Below are positions 52,578 to 63,757 of a stretch of DNA of 64,000 bases, in pieces. The notes beneath the pieces are model-generated. The model made no database searches. It saw only the letters and a program-made list of their open reading frames with translations, and was not told where the DNA came from. Source of the DNA: Salvia splendens. Lineage: Eukaryota; Streptophyta; Magnoliopsida; Lamiales; Lamiaceae. The translations under genes were made by a program, and so were the position numbers. The DNA lies in contig NC_056043.1 in the NCBI RefSeq assembly GCF_004379255.2, positions 2,046,001 through 2,110,000 on the forward strand, written 5' to 3'. Positions within the stretch are counted from its first letter, which is position 1. Each line of letters begins with the position of its first letter.

Positions 52578-54560
52578 TTAAAAATCAGAAATATGGTAGA
52601 TACCTTCCACTTCATTTTGTATCCAGTCTTGAGAACACATCAAAGCTTGCAGAGTATCAGACTTCTCGGCACCCCAAGAATGATGAAGGACTCTATCTCC
52701 AATATCAAATAGGGACTCCGGTGCAACTTTTGATATTGGAATCCCCAATATGTTGCGTGCCATCATTGAAAGCACAGGATATCTTGGTTCATGAACTTTC
52801 CACCAGTTTAATATACTAAAATCAGCACTACGAGGGAAGAGTGGTTCCTCTAAATACTTGTCTAAGTCTGATTTTGTGTTTTGGCTAGCTGAAGTTTCAT
52901 GGAGAAATCTGTCGAACCCACTAAGCCTGTCCTTAGCAACATTACCATTACTTTCAGAAGACAAGTTTTGACCGTGAGCAGCTAAAGATGAATAGCTAGC
53001 ATGACCACCGTAAAGAGCTTTCATACAATTTGAAACAATGTCTATGCAATCAGGAGCACTATCACCATACATTTGGGGATAATAATACTCCACCAGTTTC
53101 ATCTTGAATCGTGGATCTAAGATGGCTGCAATAGCCATAATCAAGCTGCATTTCTTCCAATACTCATCAAATTTTGATTTCAGTTTCAATGCCAACGAGC
53201 TGATAAAATCATCTGACTTATGGCACCATTCTATCAACTGTAAATGAATGTCACAAATTTCAGCAAAATAGGAATTTGCAGTGACAAGTTTGTGCCCAAC
53301 AAAGACATTAGACACTTCATGAAAGAACTTCAAGATGCTCGTAATGCCCCTCAATCTATCCCAATCTATGCCAGAAGGACACATTGAAAAGCCAGGATCA
53401 TGTTCTTGCAGCTGAGGGAAGGCTTCTTTATACTCTAAAGCAGTTTCGAGCATCACATACATAGAATTCCACTGAAATGGATTGTCGGTGGACAGCCATT
53501 TCTGTCCATTGATACCAACTAACTGTACTATCTCACTGAACTTTTCTTGTGTTTCGCGAGAACCGTCAATATACTGTATGGTTTTCCGCACTTTGTTGGT
53601 TATCTCAAGTGACGTCTCCAGGATATCTCGGACCAATAACTTCACCGTACTTGCTGCACATCTTACATCAAATAATTGTCCTTCACACATAAGGAACCTG
53701 TGCTGACAGAGTTGGTCTCTGATTCTGCATACAATTTTGTCGTATGTCCCAAGATTATCAATAGTCAGTGAGAACAACTTTCGATCGATATCCCAATTCC
53801 TAAGACTTGTCATGATCAATTCTGAGAGCATGTCTTCCGCTTCAGAAGGATCAACAGAAAAAAAGTCCAAAATCTTCTTCTTTACTTCCCAAGAATCATC
53901 AATGAAATGTGCTACCAAGCAAAGATAATCCGAGCCTCTATTTGTAGCCCAACTATCTGCGCTAAGGCTGACCTTCCCAGGTAATTTATCCAACTCCTCG
54001 TACACTCTTTGTTTCTCCCTTTTATATAACTCTATACAGTCAGCCTCAATTCCATTAACTGTCACAAAATCAAACAATGGCTGGAGGTTTTGAAGAAAGG
54101 TCTTGAAGCCAAGATCCTCAACCATACCCAAAGGATATCCGTGCATTATAATCATGCGTGCAAGATCTAGCTGACTCCGCCTTTGATCAAGATTTAAGCT
54201 TTCCACATTCATATTTCTAACTTCCACCCCTTGTTCAAAATTTGCACTTGCCACTGTTACCATCTCATTCCTCACGGCGGATTGATTATAACTTAAGTTG
54301 GCAACGGCTAAGGTGGTTTGCTTCCTCTTTCCCCTCGTCAACAACTGGCTTATATCATGGTTCAAACGTCTACGACACCTGATAAGATGATTTCTCAAAT
54401 GAGACGTCCCACTGGTACTGGACCCGCTGAGTGTTCTTTTACAATGGCGACAGATAGCACCAAAAGTTTCGCCTTTTTTAACTCTGTCGAAGTCGTTCCA
54501 TACAACAGATTTCATTCTACTGGAATTGACAATCACTGCTTCTTCTTCTGTGATCTCCAT
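52578..54560 (-). CDS. BED zinc-finger hAT-transposase-like protein (RICESLEEPER/DAYSLEEPER type)
   Basis: A single coding exon of 660 residues from the ATG at 54560. A BED zinc finger is at about 15-65 (VWNDFDRV, CRHCKRTL, SHLRNHLIRC). The RNase H-like hAT core follows (LSADSWATNRGSDYLCLVAH, then LTIDNLGTYDKI). The C-terminal dimerisation region is at about 560-655 (LDKYLEEPLFP, NWWKVHEPRYPVLSMMARNILGIP, ESLFDIGDRVL). The usual SESAFS motif is altered to APESLFD. No terminal inverted repeats or 8-bp duplication were noticed. A 5'-leader intron (about 54598-54956 on the minus strand, donor ccg/gtaagt, acceptor ttttcag) and a telomere-like motif in that intron suit a host gene. Domesticated members act as DNA-binding regulators. 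Confidence 0.85.
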   Translation of the reverse strand: MEITEEEAVIVNSSRMKSVVWNDFDRVKKGETFGAICRHCKRTLSGSSTSGTSHLRNHLIRCRRRLNHDISQLLTRGKRKQTTLAVANLSYNQSAVRNEMVTVASANFEQGVEVRNMNVESLNLDQRRSQLDLARMIIMHGYPLGMVEDLGFKTFLQNLQPLFDFVTVNGIEADCIELYKREKQRVYEELDKLPGKVSLSADSWATNRGSDYLCLVAHFIDDSWEVKKKILDFFSVDPSEAEDMLSELIMTSLRNWDIDRKLFSLTIDNLGTYDKIVCRIRDQLCQHRFLMCEGQLFDVRCAASTVKLLVRDILETSLEITNKVRKTIQYIDGSRETQEKFSEIVQLVGINGQKWLSTDNPFQWNSMYVMLETALEYKEAFPQLQEHDPGFSMCPSGIDWDRLRGITSILKFFHEVSNVFVGHKLVTANSYFAEICDIHLQLIEWCHKSDDFISSLALKLKSKFDEYWKKCSLIMAIAAILDPRFKMKLVEYYYPQMYGDSAPDCIDIVSNCMKALYGGHASYSSLAAHGQNLSSESNGNVAKDRLSGFDRFLHETSASQNTKSDLDKYLEEPLFPRSADFSILNWWKVHEPRYPVLSMMARNILGIPISKVAPESLFDIGDRVLHHSWGAEKSDTLQALMCSQDWIQNEVEGIYHISDF

Positions 54561-54789
54561 CACCTCACCAATTTACCAACTCAACAAATATGAACTGAAA
54601 ATAGATAAACCAACCAACTTTATTCATTTGAACAAAGCTAATTAAAAATCAATCCAATGCAGAAACCAGCTCTTTCGGACCCAATTTGAAATCAATCATC
54701 GCATAATTAACGATACATTAACATCATGAAAATAAAGGGCAAATGCGGAAATCTGAGAAGCTATACAATCAATTCAAATTGAGAAGTAA

Positions 54790-54817
54790 ACCTAAACCCT
54801 AACCCTAACCCTAACCC
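54790..54817. repeat. Telomere-like (CCCTAA)n in a 5'-leader intron
   Basis: ACCTAAACCC followed by three CTAACC units is about four plant-telomere-like repeats, within the leader intron of the hAT-like gene. Telo-boxes near transcription starts are common in plant housekeeping genes. Confidence 0.8.
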
Positions 54818-55225
54818 TTTGCTCATCAATCAAATTCTCTCCATAAATTAAACGAAAAACAGGATTCTGATTTCGGATTTATCCATCCAAATTACACGTG
54901 AAACCACCGAAATCTGTCAAAAAAATTCAGAGAAAAAGCGAGCAGACTTACCGGGAAATGAGGTTACTACAAAATCTCCGAATTGGAATTATGCATATAG
55001 CAGAGGTGGCGTTGCATTGATTGGGGAGAATGTCTGTTTCAGTCACTGTGTGTTTTGTGCGTGTGAGGGAAAGAGAAATTGTGTGTAGTTCTTTCTCCTA
55101 AATGGGCCTCATATTGGGCCTTATTGGGCTAGGCAAACTATGAGCACTAAAGAATGAAATTCTCTTTCTTAAACAAGTTTTACATATTTATGTTTTATTA
55201 TTACTATTGACTATATTAGGTATAA

Positions 55226-55408
55226 TACTCCCTCTGTCCCGGGCTACTCGCTCCTTTCCTTTTCGGCACGGAGATTAAGGAATGAGTGTATAGGAAAGTA
55301 AAAAATGACGGCGGTAGGTGAAAATTTTTACTAAAAATGGAAAGAGTGCAAGTAACTTGGGACGCCCAAAAAGGAAATAAGTGCGAGTAGCTTGGGACGG
55401 AGGGAGTA
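55226..55408. mobile_element. Stowaway-type MITE
   Basis: The ends are TACTCCCTCTGTCCCGGGCTA and TAGCTTGGGACGGAGGGAGTA. The length is about 183 bp. It is the inverse orientation of the 37022-37204 subfamily. Confidence 0.88.
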
Positions 55409-55995
55409 CTTTTTAAGATCACAAATATTTGGTCTCAAACAAATACATTACTACTACTACTACTCATGAAAGGCATCTCAATGGCTTGATTACTCCATCC
55501 ATATTCTGAATGGTATTTCCACAGACAACATCAACTGCTTTATTCTTGTAGTTTAGCATTACACCCGATGACTACAATAAAGGATTTGAGGGTTAGAAAG
55601 TGCTGAAATTATAGTAGAATAAAACAAATAAAAATACTTTAACATGTAAAATATGTTATTAGTATGACTCTTTGTACCATATGTATATATCTATTCGACT
55701 ATACAAATAATACTAACACACATACCTATTTGACTAAGATAATGTATGCTAAATTTGTCAAGATTATTTAAAATTGTTTAAAATCATGTTCGACCCTTAC
55801 TAAACTAATGCAAAAAAACATTTTTCAATCATGTTGCAATCAATATTAGAAGGGACTAAATTTAGATAAAGAAACAAAGATGGATCCACACTTATCAGTG
55901 ATATATGTATACCCACCCTAGACTTCCAATGCTGCACAAAAATAAATATTTGATGTTTACAACGAATTTCTTCAAATATTCATGAATTGATTCAA
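55409..55995. other. Intergenic DNA
   Basis: AT-rich with no gene. A short (ACT)n run is at about 55449-55464. Confidence 0.5.
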
Positions 55996-56230
55996 GTCCA
56001 GAGCCTGTGTCCTATCGGCAAGGAGTTTAGACATTATTGTATGAGGTGCTGAGTTCGAGCCCACGACCGCCCGATGTGAATTCCGTCGGTGTTGGGCTTT
56101 CATCGGGTGCGGAGATTTTTATATTTTGGAGTTCTGCGTCGCGGCAGCCGTCGACGACGATGTGGAACATTTGGCTATTTATGGAAGTTAATCCGTTGAT
56201 GCTTATTTTGTCCGAGTTGAGGAATGCTAG
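55996..56230 (+). mobile_element. SINE-like element, longer family copy
   Basis: gtccagagcctgtgtcctat, cggcaaggagtttagac and gaggtgctgagttcgagccc match the tRNA-like head of the SINE at 56442, with A-box-like and B-box-like (gagttcgagccc) motifs. A GC-rich body (about 56065-56170) follows. The 3' end and duplications could not be fixed. Confidence 0.55.
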
Positions 56231-56441
56231 TGACTGGTCATGAGAGAAAATAACATAGGAAAATGATTAATACATGTTTTTAAAATTTTATTAGAAAATA
56301 TAATTTTTAGTTGCTTCATATCATAGACACCTTCACATAATAAAATTTGAAACATCAACACTTATAATTGAAAAAATAAGCTTAATAGGGTTTCAATCTT
56401 CTCGAACACTACATTTAGTGACAGACTGGACTAGCCTTTTA

Positions 56442-56521
56442 GTCCAGAGCCTTTGTCCTAGCGGCAAGGAGCTTAGACATTATTGTATGAGGTGCTGAGT
56501 TCGAGCCCTCTTGAAAAAAAA
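56442..56521 (+). mobile_element. Short tRNA-derived SINE, 80 bp
   Basis: It has the head gtccagagcctttgtccta, a B-box-like gagttcgagccc and a short A tail. A perfect 19-bp target duplication, agactggactagcctttta, lies at 56423-56441 and 56522-56540. It shares its first 70 bases with 55996-56067 and lacks the longer body, so this is a truncated or minimal copy. Confidence 0.9.
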
Positions 56522-56735
56522 AGACTGGACTAGCCTTTTATTTAGGAGACAAGGAACTCTCATTCATAGACTATCCCTATCGATAGAGATAGCTCATTTA
56601 GTCTATTATAAAACGCAAACTAGTTGTGTTACACAGTCGCGCAGGATATTAGAATCCGCGCGACATAAACACTTCAGTAATCATTTAGTTCATGCATGAC
56701 TAGCAATACAAGAAGTTAAAAAATCAGAGTTTTAC

Positions 56736-57599
56736 CGTTGCTCCTTTTGGACACTTCTTGCCGGAAGCTTTGCAGGCCCACAAATTGGTGTCTTGACCAT
56801 CTAGGGTTCCGCCACAGATAGAAACTCCGGTGACTCTTTTGAAGTTCAACCAATGGACACTATCAGGGCCGTCCCGACAAAATTAGAGGCCCTGTGCAAA
56901 AATCTAAAATGATGCCTACCACTATAGAAAAAAAGACAATGCATTTTAAAGAAATATACTATAGAAAAAAAGACAAATTGATGCGTTTGCGCTGCTCCCA
57001 ATCGCAATGGCCGACGATGGCAGGCGCTGCAGAAGCGATCAACGATGGCTCTGGTGAGCTGGTCCCTGTTGCGGCGTTTGTCGATGAGGAACACCGAACA
57101 CGAACAGGCGGCTCCCAGGTCTACGATCGGGAAAAGAAACCGATCAGAATTGGAGTCACGGTGCTAGAAAAAGGCCTGGGCGTTGCTATACAAGAGAAAT
57201 AGCTTTGTTGGACTGAAAAAATAGGAATACATGTATATTGGCTGAAATATTTCCGAGGCCCCTGAAAATTGGGGGCCCTGTGCGGTCGCACGGGCCAAGG
57301 GACGGGCCTGCTATTACCGATGACATTGTAATTCGTTGGGGCTGAAAGAGTCCCATCAATCTGTATGGTTGTGGCATTATATTTGCGCGTGCTGCCGTCG
57401 AAATACGCATTTCCCAAAATGTACTTTCCTTGTGGCACATATATGGTGGCGCTTGAAAAGCCTTGGTGCAGTCGGATTTTCCGTCGACTTTTGCACCGTA
57501 GGAAAAGACATTGTAAGTAGGGTTTGCTGCTAGAATTGATGCTGATAAGTAGTGTAAAAATATGACAATGAGAATTTGGAACATTCTTGAAATGGCCAT
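56736..57599 (-). pseudogene. Exopolygalacturonase pseudogene
   Basis: On the minus strand the ATG at 57599 starts a secretion signal (MAISRMFQILIVIFLHYLSASILA), then TYNVFSYGAKVDGKSDCTKAFQ, the classic GH28 polygalacturonase start. A small deletion then shifts the frame. The alternate frame continues ATIYVPQGKYILGNAYFDG and DGTLSAPTNYNVIGN. A 447-bp element interrupts there, and the gene resumes as VHWLNFKRVTGVSICGGTLDGQDTNLWACKASGKKCPKGAT. It ends at what was an intron donor at 56735. The catalytic half is absent, so the gene is dead. Active relatives degrade pectin, often in pollen. Confidence 0.85.
56864..57310. mobile_element. Short TIR element in the polygalacturonase remnant, 447 bp
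   Basis: The ends CAGGGCCGTCCC and GGGACGGGCCTG are inverted with one mismatch, and CTAT flanks both sides (56860-56863 and 57311-57314). Subterminal ggccctgtgc motifs face each other. The superfamily is uncertain: the TIR resembles some hAT-like elements, but an 8-bp duplication is not seen. Confidence 0.6.
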
Positions 57600-57708
57600 T
57601 TTTGTCTCGGTGTAGTGTGTTTTTATGTTATGTGTTTTTGTTTGTGATTTAAACTAGTTTAGTAGCTGTATTTATATGATTTATATGTGTTTTTGTATTT
57701 ATATTATA

Positions 57709-57789
57709 ATGAACGACAGGATTCAAACCTGCGCGGGCAGAGCCCACGTGATTTCTAGTCATGCCCGATAACCACTCCGGCACGGCCAC
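57709..57789 (-). tRNA. tRNA-Ser(AGA)-like sequence, probably a pseudogene
   Basis: The minus-strand sequence starts gtggccgtgccggagtggtt and has an anticodon loop ctAGAaa, a long variable arm (gggctctgccc) and a T arm gcagg-tttgaat-cctgt. Size, arm order and anticodon fit plant tRNA-Ser(AGA). It has a C-T mismatch in the acceptor stem, an A-C mismatch in the anticodon stem, and a T where the T loop normally has C. These suggest it has decayed. There is no A tail or target duplication, so it is not obviously a SINE. Confidence 0.6.
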
Positions 57790-58313
57790 ATCTGTTAGGT
57801 TTGCAATACAAATATGTATTACTAAGTATCAATTTAGTAAGATCTCTGTCTCTGCAAAATACTCATGTTTTCTCGTAGAGTGAAACTATTAAGAAGCCTT
57901 TTGCTCTTCCTGAAAGATATACTTTACCTACATTTCACAACAACTCCATTGCCTACTTAGGAAAAAAAGATACTTTTACTATACTAAATGGTATCCAATT
58001 ACAGTTTCAGTCACATACATCAAAACTAACTACTTATGTTCATTAAATAAATAACAAAAAACCAAAGAGAAACACTTGAGCTTGGTTTCTCTCTTAATTT
58101 CTTGCCGCCTTCATTTTCTTCCACATGTTGGTGGAAGTTTGGCACCTTCCATAAAGAGATTCTTAACTTGGGGTGTAATAACATTGAATACTAAACCCCA
58201 TTTCTCTATAAAAACACTTTGAATATGACTAAATTTTCTACCTTCAAACAGTTACATTCTTTCCTAACTTTCATCAACAATTCAAAAAAGAAAAACCCCA
58301 TATTTTTACAGAC
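57790..58313. other. Upstream region of the HVA22 gene
   Basis: No other gene is seen. A C/A-rich leader precedes the ATG at 58314, and a TATA-like tctataaaaac is at about 58205, some 105 bases upstream. Confidence 0.5.
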
Positions 58314-59579
58314 ATGGGCTTTTTTGTAGCCCTTGCAAGAAATTTGGATGCACTTCTTGGGTAATTTTTCTTCCATTTTATTTTATGGTTTTTGATTTTT
58401 TGAAGCATTGATTTTTTATAGAAACTTTATTTTAATGTTACAGGCCTGGAGTAATGCTTCTATATCCATTGTAAGGAATTTTACACTTATTTATTTAAAT
58501 TCATCAAATTTGATCAAGCACACAAATTAATTATAATATTTTTTATAAAAAATATTGATAATTTACTATAGATATGCATCTATGAGAGCAATTGAGAGCC
58601 CATCAACTCTAGATGATCAACAATGGCTAACATATTGGGTTCTCTACTCCTTCCTTACATTGTTCGAGCTCTCATGTTGGAAGATCCTCCAATGGTAATA
58701 GTAATATTTTAAATTTCAACATAAACAAGAAAATAATTATGTATATAAATGTGTTATGTATATTATTATGTAGGCTGCCGTTTTGGCCGTACATGAAGCT
58801 TATATTCTGCTTGTGGCTGGTTCTTCCCATCTTCAACGGCGCAGCTTATATTTACGAGAATTTTGTACGAAAATACGTTAAGGTCGGGAGCTATGTCGGC
58901 TCGAATGTTCCAGAAGGCCAGAGGAGGGTTCTTCAGATGATGAGCCTTGATGCCAGGAAATCGGTTGAGAGGTACATCGAAAAATATGGAGCCGAAGCCT
59001 TTGACAGGGTCGTCAAAGCGGTGAGACAACTATTCTCGTTTGTTGAGTGATATGGTATCTGAGTAGGTCTAAGTCGATCTTAAATTAAAATTGTTAGACT
59101 TCTTAATAAAATCAAACATGACAAAAATCATAACTTAGTAATTGTTAATAGAGCATATGAAAAATCGTAACAATTTTATCTATCTTGAAATAACGACCTC
59201 GTTAATATTGTACTTGAGTAGGTCTAATTAAATTGATCTTAAATTAAGTTATTCGACGTTAATAAAATAGGACATATGAAAATCATAGCAACTTTTGAAT
59301 GGGATTAATATTTAATATATATTGTCTTGTAGAGAACGACCTCTTTACTATTGGCTCGATTATTCCTATGTCAAAGTTTAAATTTAACTCCAACAAATAA
59401 AGCGACTCCTTTGAATAAAAAATTTGGTGGGGCCCAAAATGTTCGACTTTAGTTTATTTTAGGTGGAATCTTGATTTGAACGAATTTATTTGAGATTTGT
59501 GTTGTCACACCTTTGCTTGATTACGAAGAAAATAGTAATATTTTTGTTGCAGGCTGAACGAGAAGCAAAGCGACATTGA
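58314..59579 (+). CDS. HVA22: HVA22/DP1/TB2 family protein, 5 exons
   Basis: Exons 58314-58360, 58444-58470, 58572-58694, 58774-59020 and 59553-59579 join in frame to 156 residues. The protein starts MGFFVALARNLDALLGPGVMLLYPLYASMRAIESPSTLDDQQW in the family's order (written in parts: GPGVMLLYPL, YASMRAIESPS, DDQQWLTYWV). The membrane hairpin segments YWVLYSFLTLFEL and MKLIFCLWLVLPIFNGAAYIYE follow, with a charged C-terminus (RRVLQMM, then AEREAKRH). HVA22 proteins are reticulon-like ER proteins, many of them induced by ABA and stress. The start gives the usual short N-terminus. The 27-base second and fifth exons are too short to appear as open frames. Confidence 0.88.
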
Positions 59580-61655
59580 GGAGTTGTGTTATTCTTTAAT
59601 TTCCATAGAGATTATATTGAGGTTGTTGTTTGGTAACTCAATTTGGAATGATGTTGTAATTGCAATTTTATGAAATTGAATTTGAAGTTATGATATTCAA
59701 TTATAAACCTTTTGTTTGGTAAAATCAGCTAACTGATAAAATTTAATTGCATTTCCAAATTATATTTGGTATGTCAAAAAAGTAACTAAGAATTAATATT
59801 GACTTTAAATTTATTTATTTATTTATTTATTTATTTACATCTTGGAACTCTATCACTATGTATTTGAAGTTATCATAATAAGACCATAAAGTAATAAAAA
59901 TTTGGGAGCAAACTATTATATTAGGGTAATACGAAATTGAATTCAATTTAAGTGAAAAAAGTAACTTATTTTTAAAAATATAAAATGTACCAATTGTCGG
60001 TGGCGAGTATTCAACAATGCATTGATATCCATATGGTAATGTCGGTGGCGTCAACGTGTACACACCATTTTGCAATAATAACATATTTTTAAATAAATGA
60101 AATTTTGGTTTGTTAACAATATAATTTATTAAATTTTGGTTTGTTAACAATATAATTTATTCACCGATATTACTTTTAGTCCTTTCATTAATAATAATGT
60201 TGTAAAACGTTTTGAAATAAATTGGTATTTCTATTTTATCGATTCTTTCAAGATGAGTATATTCATAGGGGGCTATTGTCAATAAAATTCTTTTGCAAAT
60301 CAGAACATATACAAATTCAATTAAACTTACCGTTTCACAAACTTCGAAAACCACTATTATTACCCACCGCTTGATATAATCTTGGAAGAAAGATAAAAAT
60401 AAAAAAGAGAATTGTGCATATATAGGTTTGACTAATAGTAACAAGAAACAAATGTTCAAAAATTTTAAATTAAAATTTAACTATTTTAATAATAAAAAAT
60501 GATACTCCGTAATTTATAGAACACAATAAAAAATATCTCTAAAAACTCTCAAAATTATTTTAATAATTTCAAATGTTTTTAAGGGGACGCAACCTACCCC
60601 AGTCCGGCCCACAACATATACATGTGTTCATCTATATAATTATCAATTTTAATTTCGTTAGTCAACTCGTATTTTATCTATGTCATTATTGAAACAATTT
60701 CTTTGTTCACATATAGTGAAACGTTTTTGTACGAATGGCTAAGAATAATTAATATTCTCTCATCCCATTATTCAATAGTCATGAGTCATGACACCTATTT
60801 TTTAGTCATTCCATATCACATGTCCCCTTTTTCTTGACATGGTTTGATAATTAATTTCGTAAATTAGTATATTTCTTTTGTCCATAATTAATAATTACAG
60901 TTTATCATTTTAAATTATCCATAAAAATTAATTACTACTACTTTGTTGAGTCTATTTTCCATTTATAACATTTCCAATACTTTTTTTTCTCTATTCTTTT
61001 CCCATTTTTTTACGACATTAATATAGATAATCATGAACACAAAAATATCAATTGTTTACGTATCAAATTCAATATAATGCATATTTACATCTAAGAGCAA
61101 TATTAAGTAAAAAATGAACTACTACAATTTACAATGAGATGAAAATATAGTATAGTTAGAAAAATGAATTATAATCATATACACCATAAGACTTAAGAGG
61201 GAGCCTAAATATAAATTGCACCGTTGTCGTGGTCACGAATTGACATTGAGATGAGCATAAATATAAACCGATTAACTTCCTTTCAGACTTCGTACTTTAA
61301 TTTTGTAGTAAACTCGTGTCATTCCTTACCAAATTTACGACGATGGGAATATAATTTTTAACACCAATTTCCATTTCTTCTACACACTATACTCAAAATA
61401 AATGTAACATACTAAATCACAACACCATTTTATTACTCAATAATTGTTAGGATGCAACAATTAGCGCGTTACGTCGTTGAGTTGTCTCAAACTAAATTTT
61501 AAATTGTATATAGACAGCTCTTATACAGTTCATGCAATCAGCCCCTCTCTCTCTCCACTCTTTCCATTTCGTCAACCCCTAATTAAATCACCTATATATA
61601 TTCACACAATCTCCAATTCCAAAACCATCCAAATTTTTAAATAGAAAAAACAAAA
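59580..61655. other. Intergenic DNA between HVA22 and XTH
   Basis: AT-rich. (ATTT)n is at about 59811-59836. A tandem 32-bp duplication (aaattttggtttgttaac, then aatataatttatt) is at about 60097-60160. A slightly GC-richer patch at 59990-60080 encodes, on the minus strand, NGVYTLTPPTLPYGYQC, which could be a gene fragment of unknown origin. No gene is supported. Confidence 0.45.
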
Positions 61656-62952
61656 ATGGCAATTTCCAAAATTCATGCAAATTCAATTCTATTTTTCCTA
61701 GCAACAATAATTGTAGTGGCACAGGCGAACTTCAACCGCGACGTCGACATCAATTGGGGCGGCGGCAGCCACGCCCAAATCGTCGATGGGGGCCGTGGCT
61801 TACGCCTCTCCCTCGACCAATCATCCGGCTCGGGTTTCCAGTCCAAGAACTACTACTTATTCGGGAGATTCGACATGATGATCAAGCTCGTCCCCGGAAA
61901 CTCTGCCGGCACCGTCACCACGTTCTATGTAATTTGATCTCAACTATTTTATGATAATTTTAATTGTGCGAAATTATTGAAAATTTCGGCTAATTTTGAG
62001 TTTGTGTGTGTGTAGTTGGCCTCCGAGGGTCCGAGTCACGATGAGATTGATTTCGAGTTCCTGGGGAACTCGACTGGCGAGCCTTATACCGTTCACACGA
62101 ACGTGTACTCGCAAGGGAAAGGTGACAAGGAGCAGCAGTTTCGTCTCTGGTTCGACCCCACCGCCGCCTTCCACACTTATTCCATCATTTGGAACCCTCA
62201 ACGTATTATGTAAGTAGCTGACGCAGAAAAAATATTGATAGCAGTAAAATTATTTGAATGTATATTTTTAAAAATAATTTAGATAATTAATAGTAGGACT
62301 TTTGCGTAACGATTTACATAAAATTAAAATATATTTAAAACTTCTTAGATAAATATTTAAAAAGTATATTATATCTGTAATTAAGTGTCTCATTTAGAGT
62401 CGGTGTAACTTTAAAAAAAGGAGGTAGGAAAAAAGTTACTACGACGTGGGTCCTACTTTGATTTGTAGTTGTTTATAATGGAATAGTAGTGAATTGGTTT
62501 AGGAAAAAAGTTACTACGACGTGGGTCCTACTTAACGATTAATTTCTGAATGCAGATTTATGGTGGACAACATTCCGATAAGAGTGTTCAACAACCACGG
62601 GGCGTCGGGGGTGCCGTTCCCGACGAGCAAGCCGATGAGGGTCATATGCAGTCTATGGAACGCGGACGACTGGGCGACGCAGGGCGGCCGGGTGAAGACC
62701 GATTGGACGAAAGCTCCGTTCATCGCACACTACCGGAACATTAAACTCAGCGGAAAGCCTTGCGCCACCGCCTCGTCGTGCGGGTCAGGGAACGACACGT
62801 TCAGCAACGAGGCGTGGCAGACGCAAGGGCTCGACGCCAACGGCCGGAACCGGATCCGGTGGGTGCAGCAGAAGCATATGATCTACAATTACTGCAACGA
62901 TCCTCCTAGATTTCCACAGACTCCCCATGAATGCAAGGGATCCAGATTCTGA
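61656..62952 (+). CDS. XTH: Xyloglucan endotransglucosylase/hydrolase, 3 exons
   Basis: Exons 61656-61928, 62016-62209 and 62556-62952 join in frame to 287 residues, the normal XTH length. A signal peptide covers about 1-24 (ending VVAQA). The GH16 catalytic motif [11 protein letters not shown] is at 99-109, with nucleophile Glu101 and acid/base Glu105, followed at once by the usual N-glycosylation site NST. Later motifs are [27 protein letters not shown] and [13 protein letters not shown]. The C-terminal XET region has paired cysteines ([24 protein letters not shown]). It most resembles group I/II XTHs such as the TCH4 set. The enzyme cuts and rejoins xyloglucan during wall expansion. TATA-like ctatatatattc lies at about 61591. 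Confidence 0.93.
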
Positions 62953-63757
62953 TAATTGTTCATTCATTTTTCGAAATTGTATTCTTTCATTTATTTCTTT
63001 CTATTTGAAAATTGATGCGTTTGTTTGTTGAATAAATATTGATTATTTATACTTATATAATGTTTGATTAAAGAATTAATCCACATGAAGATCCGATCGG
63101 TCGGATGATGCTTAGTCAACCAAATTTTAAAATATAATTCATGAAAAATACTCCTAATACTTATTGGTAGAAGTTTTATTGAGGGGTCAAATAAATATGT
63201 ACATTAACAATGTGTAGTACAAAACATTATACCACTCATTTTATTTGATACATTTATTTTAAAATAGAAGTACCATTGGTTTTATTTATTCTATTTTCTT
63301 CTCTTTTTCTCAACTAATAAAACAGACACTACATATAATGCAAATTAAATACTTAAACACGCAAAACCAACATGAAGCCAATGGCAATTGCGAGAAATAA
63401 TGCAATTGAATATATAGCTTTTGAAATCACAAAGTTTAATCAAATCCTAATTAATTAGTTCTATGATGTTTGAAAACAAAATAGTTAAACCACGAAATTT
63501 CAATTTTTCTTAATTGTTTACCTGTACAAAGCAGTGCATTTGGTAATGCCCAAAATGGCATTGATTATTTCAAATAAGAAAAGGAAAGAAAAAATAATGA
63601 AAGTTTCAAATATCACCCGCCAATTTTTATATAGACAATTGAGAAAAACTAAAACTTATTATTTTTCAAAAGTTAGGTCGAGCCAGAATTTGACCAATTT
63701 TCACGATTTAAATAACCCTAACCCTAATTTCTTCCCGAGCCTCTGCAAGCGTTTGCA
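62953..63757. other. Intergenic DNA after XTH
   Basis: AT-rich with no gene. A telomere-like aaccctaaccctaa lies at about 63713-63727, and the F-R-like frame at 63534-63794 has no family features. Confidence 0.45.

Noticed and set aside
54561..54563. GTG as the start of the hAT-like gene
   Set aside because: An ATG follows immediately at 54560, which is the expected eukaryotic start.
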